Notes under the pieces: model-generated | Databases searched by the model: none | What the model saw: the letters and a program-made list of their open reading frames with translations, nothing else | What the model was told of the DNA's origin: nothing | Made by a program: the position numbers and the translations under genes | In this document: piece after piece, positions 6,916 through 13,452 of the stretch | How positions within the stretch are numbered: the stretch's first letter is position 1 | Layout of the letters: each line of letters begins with the position of its first letter | NCBI GenBank assembly: GCA_003577305.1 | Contig: QEVL01000033.1 | Coordinates: 1 to 36,077, forward strand | Direction: 5' to 3' | Length of the DNA stretch: 36,077 nt | Source: Burkholderiales bacterium | Lineage (GTDB): Bacteria; Pseudomonadota; Gammaproteobacteria; Burkholderiales; Burkholderiaceae_E

Positions 6916-8259
6916 TCAGTTGAGGTCTTCGAGCCGGATGCGGATCGCCTGCGAGAGCACCGTGGGCAGCGCCTCGATGCGCCCGATCGCGGCGATGATC
7001 TGGCGCTCGACCGTGCGATGCGTGAGCAGGATGATGTCGGTCTGGTTCTCGCCTTCGGCCGGTTCGCGCTGCAGCGCCGCGTCGATCGAGATGCGCGCGT
7101 CGGCCAGGATGCGCGTGATGTCGGCGAGCACGCCCGGCTCGTCGGCCACCCGCAGCCGCAGGTAGTAGGCGGTCTGCACCGCCTCGATCGGCAGGATCGG
7201 TTCGTCGGAGAGCGCCTCGGCCTGGAAGGCCAGGTGCGGCACGCGGTTCTCGGGGTCGGCGGTGAAGGTGCGCGCCACGTCGACGAGGTCGGCGATGACC
7301 GCGCTGGCGGTCGGCTCGGCGCCCGCGCCCTTGCCGTAGTACATCGTGTGGCCGACCGCGTCGCCCTTGACCCAGACCGCGTTCATCGCGCCCTCGACGT
7401 TGGCGATCAGCCGGCGCGCCGGGATCAGCGTGGGGTGCACGCGCAACTCGATGCCGGCCGGCTCGCCGTCGGCGCCGTCGCGGCGCCGCGTGATGCCGAG
7501 AAGCTTGATGCGGTAGCCGAGCTGCTCGGCATAGCGGATGTCTTCGCCCTGCAGCTTCGTGATGCCCTCGACGTAGCACTTGTCGAACTGCATCGGAATG
7601 CCGAAGGCGATCGCCGACAGGATGGTGGCCTTGTGCGCGGCGTCGATGCCTTCGATGTCGAAAGTGGGATCGGCCTCGGCGTAGCCCAGCCGCTGCGCCT
7701 CCTTCAGCACCGCGTCGAATGACAGCCCCCTGTCGCGCATCTCGGACAGGATGAAGTTGGTGGTGCCGTTGATGATGCCGGCGATCCACTCGATGCGGTT
7801 GGCGGTGAGCCCCTCGCGCAACGCCTTGATGATCGGCACGCCGCCGGCCACCGCCGCCTCGAACGCCACCATCACGCCCTTCTTCGAGGCAGCGAGGAAG
7901 ATGTCGTTGCCGTGCACCGCCAGCAGCGCCTTGTTGGCGGTAACCACGTGCTTGCCGCGCTCGATCGCCTCGAGCACCAGCGTGCGCGCGATGCCGTAGC
8001 CGCCGATGAGCTCGATCACCACGTCGATCTGCGGGTCGTTCACCACCTCGCGCGCGTCGCCCACCACGCGCACCGAGTCGCCGACGATCGAGCGCGCGCG
8101 CGCCACGTCGAGATCGGCCACCGTGGTGATCTCGATGCTGCGCCCCGCGCGCCGCCTGATTTCGTCGTGGTTGCGCCGGAGCACCTCGAAGGTGCCGCGG
8201 CCCACCGTGCCGATTCCCAGCAGCCCGACCCGTACGGGCCCGAATTTTCCGTTGCTCAT
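6916..8259 (-). CDS. hom: Homoserine dehydrogenase
   Basis: A monofunctional, 447-residue NAD(P)-dependent enzyme that reduces aspartate semialdehyde to homoserine. The N-terminal Rossmann motif is VGLLGIGTVGRG (residues 11-22). Next come ELIGGYG and HVVTANKALLAVHG, the catalytic domain signature GIINGTTNFILSEM...DAVLKEAQRLGYAEADPTFDIEGIDAAHK, and a C-terminal ACT domain (about 365-440, starting LRLRVADEPGVLADIT). The ACT domain is the usual site of threonine feedback inhibition. It starts 1 nt after the aminotransferase stop and leads into thrC, so alaC-hom-thrC is a tight operon. Confidence 0.97.
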   Translation of the reverse strand: MSNGKFGPVRVGLLGIGTVGRGTFEVLRRNHDEIRRRAGRSIEITTVADLDVARARSIVGDSVRVVGDAREVVNDPQIDVVIELIGGYGIARTLVLEAIERGKHVVTANKALLAVHGNDIFLAASKKGVMVAFEAAVAGGVPIIKALREGLTANRIEWIAGIINGTTNFILSEMRDRGLSFDAVLKEAQRLGYAEADPTFDIEGIDAAHKATILSAIAFGIPMQFDKCYVEGITKLQGEDIRYAEQLGYRIKLLGITRRRDGADGEPAGIELRVHPTLIPARRLIANVEGAMNAVWVKGDAVGHTMYYGKGAGAEPTASAVIADLVDVARTFTADPENRVPHLAFQAEALSDEPILPIEAVQTAYYLRLRVADEPGVLADITRILADARISIDAALQREPAEGENQTDIILLTHRTVERQIIAAIGRIEALPTVLSQAIRIRLEDLN

Positions 8260-8260
8260 G

Positions 8261-9454
8261 TCAGGCCGCGATCCGGATGAGGCCGTCCTTGCGGAACATC
8301 TCCTTGATGCCGCGCACCGCCTGGCGGATGCGCTGCTCGTTCTCGATCAGCGCGAAGCGCACGTATTCGCCGAAGCCGATGCCCGGCGACACCGCGACCT
8401 TGGCGTCGACCAGCAGCTTGCGCGCGAACTCGAGCGAGCCCATCGCGCGGTAGGGCTCGGGAATGCGCGCCCAGATGTACATCGACGCGCGCGGTACTTC
8501 GACGTCCCAGCCGGCCTCCTGCAGCCCCTTGGCCAGCACGTTGCGGCGCAGCTGGTATTTCCGGCGCGCCTCCTCGACGCAGTCCTGCGGGCCGTCGAGC
8601 GCGGCGATCGCGGCCACCTGGATCGGCGTGAAGGTGCCGTAGTCGTGATAGCTCTTCATGCGCGCGAGCGCCGCGACCAGTTCGGCGTTTCCCACCATGA
8701 AGCCGATGCGCCAGCCGGCCATGTTGTAGCTCTTGCTCATCGTGAAGAACTCGACCGCCACTTCGCGCGCGCCCGGCACCTGCATGATCGAGGGCGCGCG
8801 ATAGTCGTCGAACACGATGTCGGCGTAGGCGAGATCGTGCACCGCGATGATGTCGTGCTCGCGCGCGAGCGCGACCACGCGCTCGAAGAAGCCCAGGTCG
8901 ACGCACTTGGCGGTGGGGTTGCTCGGGAAGCCGAGAATCATCATCTTCGGCCTCGGCGTGGTTTCGCGCACCGCGCGCTCGAGCTCTTCGAGGAAGTCGA
9001 CGCCCGGCGTCATGCGCACCGGGCGCGTCTCGGCGCCGGCGATCACAGCGCCGTAGATGTGGATCGGGTAGCTGGGGTTGGGCACGAGCACCACGTCGCC
9101 GCGATCGAGCGTGGCGAGCATCAGGTGCGCGAGGCCCTCCTTCGAACCGATCGTGACGATCGCTTCGGTCTCTGGATCGATCTCGACCTGGTAGCGGCGC
9201 CGGTACCAGTCGGAGATCGCCTTGCGCAGTCGCGGAATGCCCCTGGAGACCGAGTAGCCGTGGGTGTGCGGCCGCTGCGAGGCCTCGACCAGCTTGTCGA
9301 TGATGTGCTGCGGAGCCGGGCCGTCGGGGTTGCCCATGCTCATGTCGATGATGTCTTCACCGCGGCGGCGCTCGGCCATCTTCAGTTCGGCCGTGATGTT
9401 GAAGACGTAGGGCGGAAGGCGCTTGATACGCGAAAACTCGCGGGGCGAACTCAT
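8261..9454 (-). CDS. alaC: Fold-type I PLP aminotransferase, AlaC type
   Basis: A 397-residue class I/II aminotransferase, most like AlaC (glutamate-pyruvate transaminase), which makes alanine. The start [17 protein letters not shown] and [11 protein letters not shown] are typical of the AlaC/YfdZ group. PLP contacts are Asn179 (SNP), Asp207 (HDLAYAD), the Schiff-base Lys241 in [12 protein letters not shown], and the C-terminal arginine of ENEQRIRQA that binds the substrate carboxylate. GGAG lies 8 nt before the ATG. It heads the alaC-hom-thrC unit, an arrangement that I recall as common in Burkholderiales. The upstream 80 bp form a small AT-richer divergent promoter region shared with the Mth938 gene. 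Confidence 0.9.
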   Translation of the reverse strand: MSSPREFSRIKRLPPYVFNITAELKMAERRRGEDIIDMSMGNPDGPAPQHIIDKLVEASQRPHTHGYSVSRGIPRLRKAISDWYRRRYQVEIDPETEAIVTIGSKEGLAHLMLATLDRGDVVLVPNPSYPIHIYGAVIAGAETRPVRMTPGVDFLEELERAVRETTPRPKMMILGFPSNPTAKCVDLGFFERVVALAREHDIIAVHDLAYADIVFDDYRAPSIMQVPGAREVAVEFFTMSKSYNMAGWRIGFMVGNAELVAALARMKSYHDYGTFTPIQVAAIAALDGPQDCVEEARRKYQLRRNVLAKGLQEAGWDVEVPRASMYIWARIPEPYRAMGSLEFARKLLVDAKVAVSPGIGFGEYVRFALIENEQRIRQAVRGIKEMFRKDGLIRIAA

Positions 9455-9534
9455 CGGTGGACTCCGGTCAGATCATTAATGTAGCATTTTCAATGGCTTG
9501 GCGCCCTTCGCGCGAGGCCGCGAACGGAGAGCCG

Positions 9535-9906
9535 ATGAAGCTTCACGCTGCTGCGCAGACGGCACTGAACACCGTCACCGCCTACGGGCCGGGCTACGTC
9601 GAAATCAACCGGCAGCGCTACGCGCACTCGCTGCTGGTTGCACCCGAAGGCGGGATCGCCCGCTGGGAAGTCGATGCGTTCGAGGCGCTCGGGCCGGCTC
9701 ACTTCGAGGCACTCCTCGCACGCGAACCCGAGCTGGTGCTGCTCGGCACCGGCGAGCGGCAGCGCTTTCCGCATCCGGGCCTCACCACTTCGCTGGCGCG
9801 CGCACGCATCGGCCTCGACGTGATGGACACGCGCGCCGCCTGCCGCACCTACAACATCCTGATGATGGAGGGGCGCCGCGTGCTGGTCGCGATGCTGATG
9901 CCCTGA
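9535..9906 (+). CDS. Mth938-domain (DUF498/NDUFAF3-like) protein
   Basis: A 123-residue protein of the Mth938/DUF498 family. Bacterial members are uncharacterised; the human relative NDUFAF3 is an assembly factor for respiratory complex I. Typical elements are VTAYGPGYVEIN near the N-terminus, the ELVLLGTGERQRFP strand-turn, and the end DTRAACRTYNILMMEGRRVLVAMLMP. The start at 9535 is chosen because GGAGA lies 4 nt upstream; the in-frame codons before it do not match the family. Its role here is not known. Confidence 0.88.
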   Translation: MKLHAAAQTALNTVTAYGPGYVEINRQRYAHSLLVAPEGGIARWEVDAFEALGPAHFEALLAREPELVLLGTGERQRFPHPGLTTSLARARIGLDVMDTRAACRTYNILMMEGRRVLVAMLMP

Positions 9907-9961
9907 ACCTCGTCTGTGTTATGTTGCAGCCACACACACCGATTTGCCTGCAGAGGGTTCG

Positions 9962-10426
9962 TTGAGCGTCGCGATCGGCAGGAAGATTCCCGATTTCAGC
10001 GCCGCTTCCACCGGCGGTGAAATCAGGGCGTCGAACCTGAAGGGCCGAAAACTCGTCCTGTTCTTCTATCCGAAGGACAACACGCCCGGCTGCACCGCCG
10101 AAGCCGGCGAGTTCCGCGACAACCACGCAGCGTTCGTCGCCGCCGGCGCGGTGGTGCTCGGCGCCTCGCGCGACAGCATGAAGTCGCACGACGGCTTCAA
10201 GGCGAAACTGGGCCTGCCTTACGAACTGATCTCCGACCCCGACGAGGCGCTGTGCCAGCTGTTCGGGGTGATCAGGCAGAAGACGATGTACGGCAAGCAG
10301 GTGCGCGGCATCGAGCGCAGCACCTTCGTCATCGACGCGGCCGGCAAGCTGGTGCGCGAATGGCGCGGCGTGAAAGTGCCCGGCCACGTTTCCGAAGTGC
10401 TGGAGGTCGTGCGATCGATCTCCTGA
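9962..10426 (+). CDS. bcp: Thioredoxin-dependent peroxiredoxin, Bcp/PrxQ type
   Basis: A 154-residue peroxidase that reduces hydrogen peroxide and organic hydroperoxides in the cytoplasm. The peroxidatic Cys44 is in FYPKDNTPGCTAEA, with the catalytic Thr41. The residue five positions on, where E. coli Bcp has its resolving cysteine, is Gly49. The only other Cys is Cys98, equivalent to E. coli Cys99. No ATG is available near the conserved N-terminus. A TTG at 9962, 4 nt after AGAGGG, is the best start; an in-frame TTG at 9944 is the alternative. It is followed by phoH after 25 nt. Confidence 0.92.
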   Translation: MSVAIGRKIPDFSAASTGGEIRASNLKGRKLVLFFYPKDNTPGCTAEAGEFRDNHAAFVAAGAVVLGASRDSMKSHDGFKAKLGLPYELISDPDEALCQLFGVIRQKTMYGKQVRGIERSTFVIDAAGKLVREWRGVKVPGHVSEVLEVVRSIS

Positions 10427-10451
10427 TTTTCCCCTCCTGATCGATCCCGCC

Positions 10452-12083
10452 ATGCCGCTTCCCAAGCCACCGGGCAAGCCCGCCACCCTTCTCGACCTCT
10501 CCAGCGCCGTCGAGGCGCGCGCCAAGCGACCACCCGCCCCGCGGCTGCCCAAGCCCGGGCGTGCCGCCGCGCCCGAAGTCGTGCCGATGAGCGCCGCGCG
10601 GGGCGCCGGCGCCAGGCCCGCGCGAGCCGAAGCGCCCGCGAAGCCGGCACGCCCGGCGCAGGCGCCCTCCCCGGTCGTGCGCGAGCCGCGCCGCGACGCC
10701 GCGCGCCGCCCGAAGATCTTCGTGCTCGACACCAACGTGCTGATGCACGACCCGAGCAGCCTGTTCCGCTTCGCCGAGCACGACATCTACCTGCCGATGA
10801 TGACGCTCGAGGAACTGGACAATCACAAGAAGGGGATGTCGGAAGTCGCGCGCAGCGCGCGGCAGGTGAGCCGCTCGCTCGACGCGCTGATCGCCGCCGG
10901 CGGCGACATCGAGGAAGGGCTCGTGCTCTCGGCGCTGGGCAACCGCGACGCGCAGGGGCGGCTGTTCTTCCAGACGCAGGCAATCGCGCCGATGCTGCCG
11001 TCGACGCTTCCGATGGGCAAGGCCGACAACCAGATCCTCGGCGTGGTCCGTGCGATGCAGGACCAGGTGCCCGACCGCCAGGTGGTGCTGGTCTCGAAAG
11101 ACATCAACATGCGGATCAAGGCCCGCACGATGGGCCTGCCTGCCGAAGACTACTTCAACGACCAGGTTCTCGAAGACACCGACCTGCTCTACACCGGCGT
11201 GCTGCAACTCCCGGACGACTTCTGGGAGAAGCACGGCAAGGGCGTCGAGTCGTGGCAGCAAGGCGGGCACACCTTCTATCGCATCAGCGGGCCGCTGGTG
11301 TCGTCGCTGGTGCTCAACCAGTTCGTCTACTCGGAAGGCGAGATGCCGCTGGTGGCGCAGGTGCGCGAGATCGCCGGGCGCACCGCGGTGCTCGAGACGC
11401 TGCGCGACTACGGACACCACAAGAACGCGGTCTGGGGAATCACCGCACGCAACCGCGAGCAGAACTTCGCGCTGAACCTGCTGATGAACCCGGAGATCGA
11501 CTTCGTGTCGCTGCTCGGGCAGGCCGGCACCGGCAAGACGCTGCTCACGCTCGCCGCGGGCCTGGTGCAGGTGCTCGAGACCAGGCGCTTCACCGAAATC
11601 ATCATGACCCGCGCCACCGTGCCGGTGGGCGAGGACATCGGCTACCTGCCGGGCACCGAGGAAGAGAAGATGCAACCCTGGATGGGCGCGCTCGAGGACA
11701 ACCTCGAAGTGCTCGACCAGAGCGATCCTTCGGCCGGCGAGTGGGGGCGTGCCGCCGCGATCGACCTGATCCGCGGCCGGGTGAAAGTGAAGGCGCTGTC
11801 GTTCATGCGCGGGCGCACCTTCAGCAACAAGTTCCTGATCATCGACGAGGCGCAGAACCTCACGCCGAAACAGATGAAGACGCTGGTCACGCGCGCGGGG
11901 CCGGGCACGAAGGTGGTGTGCCTCGGCAACATCGCGCAGATCGACACGCCGTATCTCACGGAAGGGTCGTCGGGCCTCACCTACGTGGTCGACCGCTTCA
12001 AGGGCTGGGCGCACGCCGGCCACGTGGCGCTGCAGCGCGGCGAGCGTTCCCGACTGGCCGACTACGCCACCGACGCGCTCTGA
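10452..12083 (+). CDS. PIN domain-PhoH ATPase fusion (PhoH2/YlaK type)
   Basis: A 543-residue protein with three parts. Residues 1-85 are a Pro/Ala/Arg-rich disordered leader. A PIN RNase domain runs from about 87 to 225, with acidic residues in FVLDTNVLMHD, LEELDNHKKG, KADNQ and SKDINMR. The PhoH ATPase domain follows, with Walker A GQAGTGKT at 356-363 and Walker B FLIIDEAQ ending at 468. PhoH2 proteins are RNA helicase/RNase enzymes in the few cases studied. The C-terminus GERSRLADYATDAL matches the usual end of the family, so this copy of the tail is original. Its last 12 codons, with the stop, form the outer end of a large inverted repeat shared with the opposing dehydratase gene. Confidence 0.95.
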   Translation: MPLPKPPGKPATLLDLSSAVEARAKRPPAPRLPKPGRAAAPEVVPMSAARGAGARPARAEAPAKPARPAQAPSPVVREPRRDAARRPKIFVLDTNVLMHDPSSLFRFAEHDIYLPMMTLEELDNHKKGMSEVARSARQVSRSLDALIAAGGDIEEGLVLSALGNRDAQGRLFFQTQAIAPMLPSTLPMGKADNQILGVVRAMQDQVPDRQVVLVSKDINMRIKARTMGLPAEDYFNDQVLEDTDLLYTGVLQLPDDFWEKHGKGVESWQQGGHTFYRISGPLVSSLVLNQFVYSEGEMPLVAQVREIAGRTAVLETLRDYGHHKNAVWGITARNREQNFALNLLMNPEIDFVSLLGQAGTGKTLLTLAAGLVQVLETRRFTEIIMTRATVPVGEDIGYLPGTEEEKMQPWMGALEDNLEVLDQSDPSAGEWGRAAAIDLIRGRVKVKALSFMRGRTFSNKFLIIDEAQNLTPKQMKTLVTRAGPGTKVVCLGNIAQIDTPYLTEGSSGLTYVVDRFKGWAHAGHVALQRGERSRLADYATDAL

Positions 12084-12442
12084 GCGCCGACGCCCGCAGG
12101 GGCCCCGCGCGAGCGGTGCGCTGCCTGTGCGGGCGAGCGCTTCCGGCCGGCCAGCAGGGGGCGGGCGCGCCACTGCAGGCAAGAGGCTTCGGCCCCGCTT
12201 CGCGGGGCTTCCGGCGTCTGCCTCGCAAATCGGCACCCGCGTCGTACGCGCTGCGCGCGGACGAGCGGGTCCCGCCGATTTGCTTTCGGCAGCACGCCGC
12301 TCGCCAATTGCCCGCAGTGGCGCGCCCACCCCCCGCTGGCCGGCCGGAAGCGCTCGCCCGCACAGGCAGCGCACCGCTCGCGCGGGGCCCCTGCGGGCGT
12401 CGGCACTCAGAGCGCGTCGGTGGCGTAGTCGGCCAGTCGGGA
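12048..12442. repeat. 395-bp near-palindrome covering the 3' ends of two convergent genes
   Basis: The left arm 12048-12182 and the right arm 12308-12442 are inverted copies over 135 nt with only four mismatches (near 12085, 12156, 12162 and 12177), all transitions. The 125-nt centre holds a further, more diverged inverted match (GCAAATCGGC 12225-12234 against 12274-12283, offset 9 bp from the outer axis) and a small hairpin at 12192-12208. The arms carry the last coding residues and stop codons of both phoH (+) and the dehydratase (-), so both proteins end SRLADYATDAL. The non-coding 323 bp between the stops holds no other credible gene. Confidence 0.97.
12192..12208. other. Short GC hairpin inside the palindrome centre
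   Basis: GCCCCGC (12192-12198), a TTC loop and GCGGGGC (12202-12208) form a perfect 7-bp stem in the left half of the centre. The right half has no counterpart, which accounts for most of an 18-nt length difference between the two sides. No T-tract follows, so a classical intrinsic terminator is not supported. Confidence 0.6.
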
Positions 12443-13402
12443 CGCGGGTCGCGCGAGGATGCTGGAGTAGAGGTCGGCGTCGATGTTGGCGCCGGTGAGC
12501 ATCGCGGCGACCTTGCGGCCGGCAAGGTGCGGCTTCTCCCTGCGCACGGCGGCGAACGCGGCAGCGCCGGCGCCTTCGGCGCAGTTGTGCGTGCAGCGGA
12601 AGAGAATGCGGATCGACTCGGCGACTTCGTCGTCGCTCACCTCGACGATGCGCCCGACCGAGCGGCAGACGATGTCGAGCGCTTGCGGGTCGGGCGTGCG
12701 GCACGCGAGCCCGTCGGCCAGCACGGTGCTCACCGGCGATTCGATCGGGCGGCGCGCGGCGAACGAGGCGGCGTAGGCGCGCGCGTGCGCGCAGACCACG
12801 CCCACCACTTCGGTCGACAGGCCGAGCGCGTCGCGGGCCGCCACCGCGCCGCAGATGCCCGAGCCGAGTCCGATCGGCACGTAGAGCGTATCGATGCCGG
12901 GCACCGCGCGAAGCAGCTCGAGCGCGGCGGTGGCCACACCTGCAACTAGGGTGCGGTCGAACGACGGCACGAAGTGCAGGCCGTCGCGCGCGGCGAGTTG
13001 CCCGGCGAATTCGCGCGCCTCCTGGAAGTCGGCGCCGTGCTCGACGATGGTGGCGCCGAGCGCGCGCATCGCGGCGTTCTTCTCCACGCTGTTGCCGCGC
13101 GGCACGACGACCGTGGCGGGAATGCCGTAGCGGCTCGCGCAGAGCGCGACCGACTGGCCGTGGTTACCGCGGGTGGCGGTGACCACGCCGCGAACGGTCT
13201 TGTCCGATGCGAGGCGGGAGAAATGGACGAGCCCGCCGCGCACCTTGAACGCGCCCACCGGCGTGTGGTTTTCGTGCTTGAGCCACACCTCGGTGCCGGC
13301 TTCGCGGCACAGCATCGGCCAGCGGTACTGCGGCGTCGGCGGCAGCGTCTCGTAGACGATGCGGGCCGCCGACCCGATCTCGTCGATGCCCGGAAGATCC
13401 AT
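12407..13402 (-). CDS. Threonine/serine dehydratase-like PLP enzyme with a phoH-derived C-terminus
   Basis: A 331-residue fold-type II PLP enzyme related to threonine/serine ammonia-lyases and EutB-like dehydratases. The PLP lysine is Lys53 in TPVGAFKVRGG. VVTATRGNHGQSVALCA is the substrate loop, PIGLGSGICGAVAARDALG carries the phosphate-binding glycines, and CAEGAGAAAFAAV follows. The body ends normally with AAMLTGANIDADLYSSILA. The last residues, SRLADYATDAL, are not typical of the family and are identical to the PhoH C-terminus encoded opposite, within the inverted repeat. There is no ACT regulatory domain. The ATG at 13402 follows dnaB by 50 nt on the same strand. The exact substrate is unknown. 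Confidence 0.88.
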   Translation of the reverse strand: MDLPGIDEIGSAARIVYETLPPTPQYRWPMLCREAGTEVWLKHENHTPVGAFKVRGGLVHFSRLASDKTVRGVVTATRGNHGQSVALCASRYGIPATVVVPRGNSVEKNAAMRALGATIVEHGADFQEAREFAGQLAARDGLHFVPSFDRTLVAGVATAALELLRAVPGIDTLYVPIGLGSGICGAVAARDALGLSTEVVGVVCAHARAYAASFAARRPIESPVSTVLADGLACRTPDPQALDIVCRSVGRIVEVSDDEVAESIRILFRCTHNCAEGAGAAAFAAVRREKPHLAGRKVAAMLTGANIDADLYSSILARPASRLADYATDAL

Positions 13403-13452
13403 GCGTCGGCCTCGCGCGCCGGCGGCCTGGCATGCGCGACGCGCGCAGCGAC

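Noticed and set aside
12062..12498. Several open frames in both directions across the intergenic palindrome
   Set aside because: They mirror one another because the DNA is an inverted repeat, are Arg/Pro/Ala-rich, and match no family. No ribosome site supports them.
10329..12704. A 791-codon minus-strand open frame opposite phoH, bcp and the palindrome
   Set aside because: It overlaps well-supported genes in antisense and shows repetitive His/Arg/Val/Asp composition typical of shadows of GC-rich genes.
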